Below are positions 35,028 to 44,269 of a DNA stretch of 64,000 bases, piece by piece; within the stretch, counting starts at the first letter, position 1; every line of letters starts with the position of its first letter. The stretch comes from Spongiimicrobium salis (lineage in GTDB: Bacteria; Bacteroidota; Bacteroidia; Flavobacteriales; Flavobacteriaceae). Under the pieces are notes generated by a model. It was not told where the DNA came from, did no database searches, and was given only the letters and a program-made list of their open reading frames with translations. Location of the stretch: the NCBI RefSeq assembly GCF_043678055.1, contig NZ_JBHEQA010000003.1, positions 496,001 to 560,000 on the forward strand. Reading direction: 5' to 3'. The position numbers and the translations under genes are program-made.

Positions 35028-36428
35028 ATGGCATTAGAATCCAACGAAAGGCCTGATCGCTCCATACATAAATTTGAATCCATGTTAAAGACCGATGATG
35101 TCTATTTTTTTGATGCGGAGGACTTTGAGGATATTATTCACCATTATCTGAACAATGGAAAAATTGCACTGGCCAAAAAAGCAATAAAAATAAGCTTGCA
35201 GCAACACCCTGATGTCATTCAATTAAAATTATTGGATATTGAAGTGCTGGTATTCGAGAACAACTTGGAAATAGCGGAACGCTTGTTGGACGAATTACAA
35301 CTGCTTGATGGAACCAATGAAGAGATTTATATTCAACGTGCCAATATTCATTCCAAAAAAGACAATCACGAAGAAGCCATTAAACTATTGAAAAGCGCTT
35401 TGGAGCTTAGCAATGAGTCCTTGGATATCTATTCGCTCTTAGGCATGGAATATTTGTTTTTGGACAACTTTGAATTGGCCAAGGAGAATTTCAAAAAATG
35501 TGTTCATTTTGACCAACAAGATTACTCCTCGCTCTACAATGTTGTTTATTGTTATGAATTCTTGGAAGATTATGAGGGCGCCATTCTGTATTTAAACGAT
35601 TACCTGGAACGAAATCCCTACTGTGAAGTAGCATGGCATCAATTGGGAAAACAATACATTTCAAAAAATATGCTTCGGGAAGCCCTTAGTTGTTTTGATT
35701 TTGCCATTATTTCGGATGACACCTTTATTGGGGCCTATTTTGAAAAGGGGAAAGTCTTGGAAAAGCTGGGAAAATATGCGGAAGCCATTGAAAATTATGA
35801 GACGACCATAAAAATGGAAGATCCCACCTCCCATGCTTATCTCCGTATTGGGAAATGTCATGAAAAATTGAACAATGATGATATGGCCAAGTATTATTAT
35901 TATCACACAGTTCACGAAGACCCTCTTTTAGACAAAGGATGGCTAGCCATAACAGATTTCTACTACCGTAAGGAAGACTACAACAAAGCACTCTATTATA
36001 TTAACAAGGCCATTAATATAGACGAAGAAAATCCATTATACTGGAAAATTTCGGCCAAGATCAATGAGCAATTGGGACAATTTGAAGCCTCCGATTTTTC
36101 ATTTAAACAGGCGGTGGATCTTGGAAATTACGAATTGGACACTTGGATTTCATGGGCCAATGTGGTTTTAATCAATGGGGATTGCCATTCAGCAGTCCAA
36201 ATTTTATTACAAGGATTGGAATTTTACCCAGAAGAAGCGGAGTTGGAGTATAAAATAGCGGGTATTTATCTCTTAATGAACGATAAGATAAAAGCAGAAT
36301 CCCGATTCGTCCATGCATTGCATACCGATTTTGAAAAAATCAGTGTATTTCAGGAATCCTTTCCGCAATTCTATAGTTCCGAATGGGCTAAAAACATTAT
36401 TGGGAATATTAAAAAGCCTTCCAGTTAA
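35028..36428 (+). CDS. Tetratricopeptide repeat protein
   Basis: 466 aa without signal peptide or membrane segment, built almost wholly of TPR helices. Repeat units can be seen at about 100, 135, 170, 205, 240 and 310 (for example AIKLLKSALELSNESLDIYSLL, AIENYETTIKMEDPTSHAYLRIGKC, ALYYINKAINIDEENPLYW). It is acidic and presumably a cytoplasmic protein-protein scaffold; no partner is identified. The next gene (DUF368) begins 21 bp later, suggesting one transcript through aroE. Confidence 0.85.
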   Translation: MALESNERPDRSIHKFESMLKTDDVYFFDAEDFEDIIHHYLNNGKIALAKKAIKISLQQHPDVIQLKLLDIEVLVFENNLEIAERLLDELQLLDGTNEEIYIQRANIHSKKDNHEEAIKLLKSALELSNESLDIYSLLGMEYLFLDNFELAKENFKKCVHFDQQDYSSLYNVVYCYEFLEDYEGAILYLNDYLERNPYCEVAWHQLGKQYISKNMLREALSCFDFAIISDDTFIGAYFEKGKVLEKLGKYAEAIENYETTIKMEDPTSHAYLRIGKCHEKLNNDDMAKYYYYHTVHEDPLLDKGWLAITDFYYRKEDYNKALYYINKAINIDEENPLYWKISAKINEQLGQFEASDFSFKQAVDLGNYELDTWISWANVVLINGDCHSAVQILLQGLEFYPEEAELEYKIAGIYLLMNDKIKAESRFVHALHTDFEKISVFQESFPQFYSSEWAKNIIGNIKKPSS

Positions 36429-36449
36429 AAAAACTATTTTTGTTTTTTT

Positions 36450-37370
36450 ATGGGTATGGAAAACAGAAAGTCAATTCAATATATTTTTATTGTTCTCAAA
36501 GGGATGGCCATGGGTGTTGCCGAATTGGTTCCCGGAGTATCAGGAGGTACCATCGCGTTTGTTGCCGGTGTTTATGAAGAATTCATAAGCTCGGTCAATA
36601 ATATCAACCTCAATACATTCAAAGTATTGCGTAAAGAAGGCTTTAAAAGCTTTTGGAAAAAATTAAACGGTAATTTTCTTCTTGCACTATTTGGTGGAAT
36701 GGCGATTAGTATTTTCTCCTTTGCCAAATTGATCAGTTGGCTTCTAGTAGAACACCCTATTCCTTTATGGGCATTCTTTTTTGGTTTGGTCATCGCCAGT
36801 GTATTTTTGGTAGCTAAAGCCATAAAAAAATGGAACATAGTAACCGTTGTTATCTTTCTCGTAGGGACTATTGCCGCTTTTTTTATTACTACCCTCCCTC
36901 CTTCTGCAAATACAGATAGTTTGCCTTTTTTATTTTTTTCGGGTGCACTGGCCGTATGTGCCATGATTCTCCCAGGGATTTCCGGCGCCTTTATTTTGGT
37001 GCTCTTAGGATCATATAAAACCATACTGGATGCCGTTCATGAGCGCGATTTAAAAATTGTTATCACCGTAGCCTTAGGTGCTGTTTTTGGACTTTTAAGT
37101 TTTGCCAAAATCCTCAAATGGATGTTCAACAACTATAAAAATGTCACCTTGGCCTTGCTCACCGGTTTTATTTTGGGGTCCTTAAATAAGATATGGCCCT
37201 GGAAAAAGGTCTTGGAAACCAAGATTATTGGTAAAAAAACAATTACCATTGATGAAAACGTATCGCCTTTCAATTTTGAAGGTGAACATCAACTCGTATA
37301 TGCCATAATAGCTGCGGTAATCGGTTTTTCCCTTATTTTTATTCTTGAAAAAGCAGCCTCTAAAAAGTAA
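36450..37370 (+). CDS. DUF368 / PopT-like undecaprenyl-phosphate translocase
   Basis: 306 aa with about eight membrane helices. DUF368 hallmarks: MGVAELVPGVSGGTIAFVAGVYEEFI near 22 and the second half repeat AMILPGISGAFILVLLGSYKTIL near 165, an inverted-topology repeat. DUF368 (PopT) proteins were shown to recycle undecaprenyl phosphate across the inner membrane. A TATTTTTG box at 36435-36442 precedes the ATG by 7 nt. The gene overlaps no neighbour and is 13 bp from a second copy. Confidence 0.87.
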   Translation: MGMENRKSIQYIFIVLKGMAMGVAELVPGVSGGTIAFVAGVYEEFISSVNNINLNTFKVLRKEGFKSFWKKLNGNFLLALFGGMAISIFSFAKLISWLLVEHPIPLWAFFFGLVIASVFLVAKAIKKWNIVTVVIFLVGTIAAFFITTLPPSANTDSLPFLFFSGALAVCAMILPGISGAFILVLLGSYKTILDAVHERDLKIVITVALGAVFGLLSFAKILKWMFNNYKNVTLALLTGFILGSLNKIWPWKKVLETKIIGKKTITIDENVSPFNFEGEHQLVYAIIAAVIGFSLIFILEKAASKK

Positions 37371-37383
37371 CCCACTTCCTTTC

Positions 37384-38400
37384 ATGCGACAAGCACGAAC
37401 ATTTTCGGATAATATTTTCTTGGTCATTAAAGGCTTGTGCATGGGAGCGGCCAACAAAGTTCCGGGAGTATCCGGAGGAATCGTAGCCTTTGTAGGCGGG
37501 TTTTACGAAGAATTTATCAATTCGCTTCAGAAGGTTAATGGCAAAGCCCTGGCATTTCTCCTTCGAGGCCGATTCAAAAGCTTGTATCAATATACCAACG
37601 GACAATTTCTTGTATTACTGATTCTGGGGATGCTCATTAGTTATTTCAGTATTTCCAAAATATTGGATTACTTTCTGGAAAAACAGGAATTGTTTGTGTG
37701 GGCCTCTTTTTTCGGTATGGTCATAGGATCCATATACTATATCGCCAAAGATTTTAAACATTGGAACAGAAAAACCTGTATTGCAGGAATCATTGGATTG
37801 CTCATCGGTATTTCCATTAGCTTTCTAAATCCCGCTACACAGAATGACAATTTGTTTTTTATTTTTTTCTGTGGCATTATCAGTGTTTCCGGGATGACCT
37901 TACCCGGATTATCCGGTTCTTTTATCCTTATTTTATTGGGCAATTATGTGTTGCTTCTTGTGGATTCGGTCAATGCTCTTTACGACACTTTTGCAGAGGT
38001 GTTTGTTGGTGATTTTAGCTTTACAAAGAATCCCGAACGTATGGAAACCTTAACCATCTTGGCCGTATTCACCTCTGGTTCTGCAATGGGTTTGGTAACC
38101 TTGTCCCATCTTTTGAGTTATGTTCTCAAAAAATTCAACCATATTAGCACGGCTGTGATTATTGGATTTATTACGGGTTCGCTAGGTGTTGTATGGCCTT
38201 GGAAGCAAACCATGTACAAAACCGCTGCTGATGGTAGTATGGTGACCGATTCCAATGGAAATGGAATCATTACGAATTATGAACGTTATTTTCCCGATGT
38301 TTCGGATATGAACACTTGGGTAGCGGTATTTTTCATCATTGTTGGGATAAGTATTTTATTAGGATTGGATTGGTATGGAAAAAGAAGAAAAACAGCTTAA
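37384..38400 (+). CDS. DUF368 / PopT-like translocase (second copy)
   Basis: 338 aa from ATG 37384 (MRQARTFSDNIFLVIKGLCMG); the TTG at 37345 would overlap the first copy. It shows the same paired motifs: MGAANKVPGVSGGIVAFVGGFYEEFINSL near 20 and GMTLPGLSGSFILILLGNYVLLL near 180, plus a longer C-terminal region after the penultimate helix. The two copies are distinct (the first motif has NKVPGVSGG instead of ELVPGVSGG), so they are not a recent duplication. It overlaps aroE by 26 bp. Confidence 0.87.
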   Translation: MRQARTFSDNIFLVIKGLCMGAANKVPGVSGGIVAFVGGFYEEFINSLQKVNGKALAFLLRGRFKSLYQYTNGQFLVLLILGMLISYFSISKILDYFLEKQELFVWASFFGMVIGSIYYIAKDFKHWNRKTCIAGIIGLLIGISISFLNPATQNDNLFFIFFCGIISVSGMTLPGLSGSFILILLGNYVLLLVDSVNALYDTFAEVFVGDFSFTKNPERMETLTILAVFTSGSAMGLVTLSHLLSYVLKKFNHISTAVIIGFITGSLGVVWPWKQTMYKTAADGSMVTDSNGNGIITNYERYFPDVSDMNTWVAVFFIIVGISILLGLDWYGKRRKTA

Positions 38401-39127
38401 CCGCTTTGGACTTATTGGAAAAAACATTGCCTACTCTTTTTCAAGAGGTTACTTCGCGGAAAAATTCCAACAACTGGGCTTACACCATTATCACTACGAC
38501 AATTTTGATCTCCAGCATATAGAACTGCTTCCTAAAATACTAGCTGACAACAAAAATCTGAAAGGTTTAAATGTGACCATTCCCTATAAAGAATCGGTTC
38601 TTCCTTATCTGGCTTCTCTGGATGAAGAAGCCGAACAAATTGGCGCCGTCAATACGATAAAATTCACCCCAGAAGGTTTAAAGGGCTATAATACCGATGT
38701 GCATGGTTTCAAAGCTTCCTTGCTCCCTTTTCTTAAACCCCAACATAAAAAAGCATTGATTTTAGGCACTGGGGGAGCTTCTAAAGCTGTAGCTTTTGTA
38801 TTTAAATCTTTGCACATCCCCTATCTTTTTGTTTCCAGAAACAGGGGCAAGCACAAAATTTCTTATGCCGATTTGGATGCCAAACAACTTGCTTCACACA
38901 CCATTATCGTAAACTGTACTCCTTTGGGAACATCCCCTAATATTGAAGAAAAACCGGCCATTCCGTATGAACACATCGGTACGGATCATTTGTTATTTGA
39001 TCTTATCTACAATCCAGAAAAAACGGCTTTTCTTAAAGAAGGGGAGTCTCAGGGTGCACGTATTGCAAATGGGCATCGCATGCTCCAGTTACAGGCCGAA
39101 AAGGCATGGGAGATATGGAGGTCCTAG
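38375..39127 (+). CDS. aroE: Shikimate dehydrogenase
   Basis: 250 aa. It reduces 3-dehydroshikimate with NADPH in aromatic amino acid synthesis. Signatures: GLIGKNIAYSFSRGYF near 8 with the Ser binding site, GLNVTIPYKESV near 65 with the catalytic Lys, GAVNTIKF near 90, GYNTDVHGF near 105 with the Asp, and the dinucleotide motif LGTGGASKAVAFVF. The C-terminal QGARIANGHRMLQLQAEKAWEIW is typical. The start lies inside the preceding gene (26 bp overlap), so it is translationally coupled to the DUF368 pair. Confidence 0.95.
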   Translation: MEKEEKQLNRFGLIGKNIAYSFSRGYFAEKFQQLGLHHYHYDNFDLQHIELLPKILADNKNLKGLNVTIPYKESVLPYLASLDEEAEQIGAVNTIKFTPEGLKGYNTDVHGFKASLLPFLKPQHKKALILGTGGASKAVAFVFKSLHIPYLFVSRNRGKHKISYADLDAKQLASHTIIVNCTPLGTSPNIEEKPAIPYEHIGTDHLLFDLIYNPEKTAFLKEGESQGARIANGHRMLQLQAEKAWEIWRS

Positions 39128-39159
39128 TACATTTTTGATTTATTTTCCCCATTTTTCTG

Positions 39160-39193
39160 TTAACATTTCCTAAAAGAAACTTTATTACCTTTG
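39160..39193 (+). promoter_or_regulatory. Probable promoter of the DUF349 gene
   Basis: TACCTTTG at 39186-39193 is an exact TAnnTTTG box, preceded at about 20 bp by TGTTAAC, a sequence often seen at the -33 position in flavobacteria. Leader of about 60 nt to ATG 39260. Confidence 0.45.
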
Positions 39194-39259
39194 GAAATAC
39201 AATAGTTGTTAGTATTTTAACAATTATTATATCAAAAAACGACAGATAAACATTTTAAG

Positions 39260-41596
39260 ATGTTAGAGGACAAAGACGACGAACTACAAGATCATGTAGG
39301 GGGCGAAGAACATTTGGAAAATCAATCGACTTCTGAATCGGAAGAAAAAGAAAAAAACACGGAAACTACTGAAGAGTCTCTATCGACAGCGCATCCTGAA
39401 GATACACCTGCAACGGAAGTTTCTGAAGAAGATGGCAATGCTTCAACTGAAGAAACGGCAGTTGAGGAAGTTTCGGAAGATATTCCATCAGAGACCGCCA
39501 CTTCTGCAGTAGATACTCCAAGCGAAATTCAAGAAGCAAAACAGGAAGCCCAATCAACTTCCGAATCCGAGCAACAAGAGGAGGTCTCTGAAAATATGGA
39601 AGCCCCTTCACCTGCAGCTTCCCAAGAAAACTTGGATACCTCAGCAACTTCCAAAGAAGAGTTGGCCGTAGGAGAAAGTACAACCTTGCCATCTTTGACA
39701 GAAAATGTTCCTCCGAACAAAACTTCTGAAAAGGACGAGGAGAACGGCATTGAGGAAATTGATGAAAGTAATGCGGAAGATGCCGAGGATGCCGATAATG
39801 AACACAGACATCACATACCTTTACTGGACTATCATTCCATGCCCATGGAAAATCTAGTTGGGGAACTGCAGAAATTGGTTCGTAACGAAAAAGTCCAGGC
39901 CATTAAAAAACATGTGGATGGCATTAAATATGAATTTGATTTAAAATTTCAGGAATTCCTTGAACATAAAAAAGAGGAATTCATAGCCAATGGCGGCAAT
40001 GAGATTGATTTTAGATACAACTCCGTAACCAAAAGACAATTCAATGAAGTATATGGGGAATATCGTGAAAAACGCAATCAATACTACAAGAGCTTAGAAC
40101 AAAACTTAAAAGAAAATTTAAGTAAACGATTGACTATCATTGAGGAACTGAAGAGTTTGATCAATGTTGAAGAAGATATTAATACGACCTACAAAAACTT
40201 CAAGAACCTTCAGGAACGCTGGCGCAATGCCGGGCCCATTCCCAGAACGGATTACAACAATGTATGGCGAACCTATCATCATCACATTGAAATTTTCTAT
40301 GATTTTCTTCACCTTAATCGCGAGCTCCGAGATTTAGACTTCAAACACAATCTTGAAGAAAAACAGAAAATTGTGGAGCGTGCCGAAGCTCTGGCCTCAG
40401 AGCAAGATCTGGATAAGGCTTTTAGAGAACTGCAGACCTTACATAAAATATGGAAGGAAGATATTGGTCCCGTTGGAAAAGAACATCGGGAGGCCATTTG
40501 GGAGCGTTTTAGCAATGCGACCAAAGTAATGCATCAAAGAAGGCAAGATTATTTTAAAAACTTGGATAAGGTTTATGAGCAAAACCTAAGCGTTAAAAAT
40601 GAAATCATAGCCTCAATTGCCAAAATTGCCTCAGAAACGGCAACCAATCATAGAGCATTACAACAGCAAATTAAGGAAATAGAAGCACTGCGTACTTCTT
40701 TTTTCAATGCAGGAAAAGTGCCCCAGAAAGTCAACGAAAGAACATGGAGTGCCTTTAAGGAAGCTGTACGCAGTTTCAATCGCAATAAGAATGCTTTTTA
40801 CAAGAACCTGAAAAAGGAACAACAAGAAAATCTGGATAAAAAAAGAGCCTTGTTGGAACTTGCCATATCCTTAAAAGATAGCGAGGAATGGAACGCTACC
40901 ACTCCCGAAATGAAACGCATTCAAAATGAATGGAAGAAAATAGGCCATGTTCCCCGTAAATATTCAGATAAAATATGGAATGAGTTCAAAACAGCCTGTA
41001 ACCATTACTTTGATCGGCTGCATTCCCTTAAAAATGCGGCCCATGCCGAAGAGTTTCAAAATTTCGAAAAAAAGAACGCCTGTTTAGAGCGCTTAAGAGG
41101 ATTTCAACTAAGTGGGAACAGACAAGAAGATGTTGCTACCATAAAAGAATTTATTGCAGAATGGAAGTCCATAGGACGCGTTCCCTTCAACAAGAAAAAT
41201 ATCAATGCGAAATTCAATAAAATCCTGGACGCCCTCTTTAAAAAGCTCGATGTGAGCAGACAGGAATCGGAATTGCTCAAATACGGTGATAAAATCCAAC
41301 AATTGGCTAAAGCAGATAACGAGCGTGCCATCTATAACGAACGTGTTTTTATTCGAAGAAAGATAGATGAAAGCAAAAATGAAATTCGTCAACTGGAGAA
41401 CAACCTTCAATTTTTCTCCAATGCTTCTGAAGATAATCCTTTGGTGAAAGAAGTGGTCAAAAACATTAACAGCCACAAAGAATCCCTTGAGACCTGGAAA
41501 GCCAAGTTGAAAAAGTTGAACATTATGGAAAATAACCTCCATAAAGAAGACGAAGCACAAACCGATTCCGAGGAATCTGCTCCCGAAGATGAATAA
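39260..41596 (+). CDS. DUF349 domain protein with acidic N-terminus
   Basis: 778 aa. Residues 1-190 are low complexity, rich in Glu, Ser, Thr and Pro. From about 195 onward, five or six DUF349 units of about 75 aa follow; each is a charged helical hairpin with a conserved W-x-x-I/A-G-x-V/I-P/G pattern (RWRNAGPIPRTDYNNVWRTY, WKEDIGPVGKEHREAIWERF, EWKKIGHVPRKYSDKIWNEF, EWKSIGRVPFNKKNINAKF). No catalytic residues are apparent. The E. coli homologue of the domain links to stress; here the role is open. Confidence 0.87.
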   Translation: MLEDKDDELQDHVGGEEHLENQSTSESEEKEKNTETTEESLSTAHPEDTPATEVSEEDGNASTEETAVEEVSEDIPSETATSAVDTPSEIQEAKQEAQSTSESEQQEEVSENMEAPSPAASQENLDTSATSKEELAVGESTTLPSLTENVPPNKTSEKDEENGIEEIDESNAEDAEDADNEHRHHIPLLDYHSMPMENLVGELQKLVRNEKVQAIKKHVDGIKYEFDLKFQEFLEHKKEEFIANGGNEIDFRYNSVTKRQFNEVYGEYREKRNQYYKSLEQNLKENLSKRLTIIEELKSLINVEEDINTTYKNFKNLQERWRNAGPIPRTDYNNVWRTYHHHIEIFYDFLHLNRELRDLDFKHNLEEKQKIVERAEALASEQDLDKAFRELQTLHKIWKEDIGPVGKEHREAIWERFSNATKVMHQRRQDYFKNLDKVYEQNLSVKNEIIASIAKIASETATNHRALQQQIKEIEALRTSFFNAGKVPQKVNERTWSAFKEAVRSFNRNKNAFYKNLKKEQQENLDKKRALLELAISLKDSEEWNATTPEMKRIQNEWKKIGHVPRKYSDKIWNEFKTACNHYFDRLHSLKNAAHAEEFQNFEKKNACLERLRGFQLSGNRQEDVATIKEFIAEWKSIGRVPFNKKNINAKFNKILDALFKKLDVSRQESELLKYGDKIQQLAKADNERAIYNERVFIRRKIDESKNEIRQLENNLQFFSNASEDNPLVKEVVKNINSHKESLETWKAKLKKLNIMENNLHKEDEAQTDSEESAPEDE

Positions 41597-41709
41597 TTAG
41601 GGACATTCTTGTTAAAAAACAATGATATTCCATTAAAATGAAGGATGTGCTGTTAGAAAAGCAATAAAATTGCGACCTAAGAAAGAAAATCTTCATTTAT
41701 ACATTTGCT

Positions 41710-42696
41710 ATGATAAAAGGGATATTCACACGCCTAGGGTTCCTAGTATTTAGTTTTGTTTTTATACAAATTAACGCCCAAGAAAAAACTACACCTCAAA
41801 ATCAGGACATAGAACTTGGAAAAGTAAGTTGGTATCGTGACTATCACGAAGCACTCCATAGTTCAAAAAAACAAAATAAAGCCGTATTAATATTGTTTCA
41901 GGAAGTTCCTGGCTGTGCTACTTGTAGAAACTATGGTCATAACGTATTGAGCAACCCTTTATTGGTAGAAGCTATAGAAAACGAATTTATCCCCCTGGCC
42001 ATCCACAATAATAAGGGTGGCGCAGATAAAAAAGTACTTGACATCTACAATGAACCCAGCTGGAACAATCCAGTAGTCAGGATTGTAGACCAGTACGGAA
42101 AAGACGTAGTAGAAAGAATATCTGGCAATTATTCGGCCAAGGCCTTATATAACGCTATGGTGAGTGTCCTGAAACTGGAAAACAAACCTATTCCTGGATA
42201 CATAAAACTTTTAGGAGAAGAGCTCTCAGCGGCAAACAGCGGTACTATTAAGGAGAAAACATACAAGATGTACTGCTTTTGGAGTGGAGAGAAACACCTC
42301 GGCAGCGCAGAAGGGGTATTACATACAGAAGCCGGATTTATGGGAGGTCATGAGGTAGTGCGAGTGAAATACGATTCAAAAAGAATCAGCGAGGAAGATT
42401 TAACGCAGTTTGCAAGTAATGCCGATATTTCTCCGATCAGCAGTGATCGTTCTTATAGACCCGCAACAAAAGATGAGGATTATTACTTGCAACATACTCC
42501 ATTTAAATATTTGCCTTTAAGTCCTTTGCAAAGAACAAAAATAAATAGTGCAATTGGCAATAGATTGGATCCAATGCAGTATCTTAGCCCTAGCCAATTA
42601 AAATGGCTGGAACAACTGACAAAATCCAACAATAAAGAGAAAGTATTATTCAATCAATCCTTTGCGGAAGCATGGGAAATAAAATCTTCAAGATAG
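41710..42696 (+). CDS. Secreted thioredoxin-fold protein fused to a degenerate MsrA-like domain
   Basis: 328 aa. Signal peptide (FLVFSFVFIQINAQ). Residues 40-165 form a thioredoxin-like domain with VPGCATCRNYG (CxxC) and NNPVVRIVDQYGKDVV. Residues 185-250 resemble methionine sulfoxide reductase A: MYCFWSGEKHLG keeps the Cys-Phe-Trp-x-x-Glu signature, then GVLHTEAGFMGGHEVVRVKYDSKRISEEDL follows MsrA, but the stretch normally holding the Tyr and VCSGxTGHAE is missing. The C-terminal part, PFKYLPLSPLQRTKINSAI near 275, is MsrA-tail-like. The two halves could form one periplasmic repair or redox unit. Confidence 0.75.
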   Translation: MIKGIFTRLGFLVFSFVFIQINAQEKTTPQNQDIELGKVSWYRDYHEALHSSKKQNKAVLILFQEVPGCATCRNYGHNVLSNPLLVEAIENEFIPLAIHNNKGGADKKVLDIYNEPSWNNPVVRIVDQYGKDVVERISGNYSAKALYNAMVSVLKLENKPIPGYIKLLGEELSAANSGTIKEKTYKMYCFWSGEKHLGSAEGVLHTEAGFMGGHEVVRVKYDSKRISEEDLTQFASNADISPISSDRSYRPATKDEDYYLQHTPFKYLPLSPLQRTKINSAIGNRLDPMQYLSPSQLKWLEQLTKSNNKEKVLFNQSFAEAWEIKSSR

Positions 42697-42716
42697 TTTT
42701 TAAGTCGTAATTAAAG

Positions 42717-42785
42717 ACTCATTTTCACCAGGTAGCAGATGCGCAAACGCGCAGTTCCCTCCAACGCTACCGATTTTTAATGAGT
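42717..42785. repeat. Nested imperfect palindrome, candidate REP-like element or RNA structure
   Basis: Three stems are nested: ACTCATT (42717-42723) with AATGAGT (42779-42785), GGTAGC (42731-42736) with GCTACC (42766-42771), and TGCGC (42740-42744) with GCGCA (42749-42753) closing an AAAC loop. The regularity is unlike neighbouring intergenic DNA. It lies between two plus-strand genes, so it could be a terminator-like structure of the upstream gene, a leader structure for the helicase, or a dispersed repeat. Confidence 0.5.
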
Positions 42786-42846
42786 TGGTATTCTTAAAAA
42801 AAAATCTTTATTTTCAAAAGATTCCTAGCTAGTCTATTAATTCCAT

Positions 42847-42854
42847 TACCTTTG
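42847..42854 (+). promoter_or_regulatory. -7 promoter box for the DEAD-box helicase gene
   Basis: TACCTTTG is an exact TAnnTTTG match, identical to the box of the DUF349 gene, and lies 20 nt before ATG 42875. No clear -33 TTTG was seen. Confidence 0.45.
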
Positions 42855-42874
42855 TCCGCTGATATCCAAAGGAC

Positions 42875-44179
42875 ATGACATTTAAAGACCTGGGAATTGT
42901 AGCTCCCATACTTAAAGCGCTGCAATCAGAAGGTTACTCCCACCCTACACCAATACAGGAACAATCCATACCTATTCTACTAAAAAGAAAAGACTTATTG
43001 GGTTGTGCCCAAACGGGAACCGGAAAAACCGCTGCTTTCGCTATTCCTATTTTGCAACACTTATATACGAATCCCCGTAAACAAGAGAGGCATCGCAAAA
43101 TAAAAGCCCTTGTTGTTACACCTACAAGGGAACTGGCCATACAGATCGGAGAAAGTTTTACAACCTATGGACAATTTACCCTGCTTAGAAATACGGTAAT
43201 CTTTGGAGGCGTTAAACAAGGGAAGCAGACACAGGCCCTTAAAAGAGGAATAGACGTGCTAATTGCCACCCCAGGAAGGCTCCTTGATCTTATGCAGCAA
43301 GGATTTATTTCTTTGAGAGATATTGAATATGTTGTTTTGGATGAAGCCGATCAGATGTTGGATATGGGTTTTATCCATGACATCCGTAAAATCATCGCAA
43401 AATTGCCGAAAGAACGGCAATCCCTTTTCTTTTCTGCAACCATGCCCAAGGCCATTGTAGAACTTTCTGGAAAAATCTTGGGAGATTTTGAAAAAGTAAC
43501 CGTTAAGCCTGAACAGGCCACTGCAGAAAAAGTCACCCAAGGCCTATATTTTGTCAGCAAAAAAAATAAGGCCAAATTATTGGTCCACCTTATTGAAAAA
43601 GATCCCCAACGCTCCATTCTGGTCTTTTCGAGAACAAAACACGGTGCCAATAAAATTGTAAAGGTTTTGGGAAAAGCCGATATCAAAGCAGAGGCCATTC
43701 ACGGCAATAAGTCCCAAACGGCACGACAAAAAGCCTTAGGAAACTTTAAAAACGGTGACACCAAGGTTCTCATTGCAACGGATATCGCCGCACGCGGAAT
43801 AGATGTAGAAGAGTTATCCCTAGTCATTAATTATGACCTTCCCAATGTCCCGGAAACCTATGTTCACAGGATAGGCCGCACGGGACGTGCAAAAGCCAGC
43901 GGAATTGCCCTCTCCTTCTGTGCCGTTGACGAACGTCCCTATTTAAAAGATATTCAAAAACTGATCCGTCAGGAAATTCCACTAATGCCAGAGCATCCCT
44001 TTGTTCAGGATGATACGGAAGAAACTGAGCCTATTAAAAAACAGGAAAAACCAAAATCTAAAGGGAGCTCTTCTAGAAATCGGAATCGAAATAGAAATCG
44101 GAATCGGAATCGGAATCGGAATCAAAATCGGAAAAACACTTCAAAAAAACAGCGTCCCAATTCAAATGAAAGTAACTAA
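42875..44179 (+). CDS. DEAD-box RNA helicase (RhlE-like) with Arg-Asn repeat tail
   Basis: 434 aa. All helicase motifs are seen: Q motif HPTPIQEQSIP, motif I AQTGTGKT, Ia PTRELAIQI, Ib TPGRLLD, II VLDEADQMLDMGF, III SATMP, IV ILVFSRTKH, V IATDIAARGIDV, VI HRIGRTGRA. It unwinds short RNA duplexes, with roles in ribosome assembly or RNA turnover. After residue 380 the tail is basic and contains about eight Arg-Asn dipeptides, presumably binding RNA. It is monocistronic and is the last housekeeping gene before the lanthipeptide region. Confidence 0.95.
   Translation: MTFKDLGIVAPILKALQSEGYSHPTPIQEQSIPILLKRKDLLGCAQTGTGKTAAFAIPILQHLYTNPRKQERHRKIKALVVTPTRELAIQIGESFTTYGQFTLLRNTVIFGGVKQGKQTQALKRGIDVLIATPGRLLDLMQQGFISLRDIEYVVLDEADQMLDMGFIHDIRKIIAKLPKERQSLFFSATMPKAIVELSGKILGDFEKVTVKPEQATAEKVTQGLYFVSKKNKAKLLVHLIEKDPQRSILVFSRTKHGANKIVKVLGKADIKAEAIHGNKSQTARQKALGNFKNGDTKVLIATDIAARGIDVEELSLVINYDLPNVPETYVHRIGRTGRAKASGIALSFCAVDERPYLKDIQKLIRQEIPLMPEHPFVQDDTEETEPIKKQEKPKSKGSSSRNRNRNRNRNRNRNRNQNRKNTSKKQRPNSNESN
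44074..44131 (+). repeat. Imperfect hexanucleotide repeat in the helicase tail
   Basis: The unit is CGGAAT with variants (AGAAAT, CGAAAT, CAAAAT), encoding Arg-Asn repeats. Several consecutive perfect units (from about 44099) make it prone to slippage in steps of 6 bp, which keeps the frame. Confidence 0.75.
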
Positions 44180-44269
44180 ATAGCTTGGGGTGTAAGGGTC
44201 GCCCTAAAAGAAATTGACCGTTTTAAAGTCTTTATATTCCTAATGTGTTTTAATTTGAGGAATTATACC

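Noticed and set aside
41700..41707. TACATTTG directly before the thioredoxin/MsrA-like gene considered as its promoter
   Set aside because: Only 2 nt separate it from the ATG, so transcription would start inside the gene; the signal peptide supports the annotated start.
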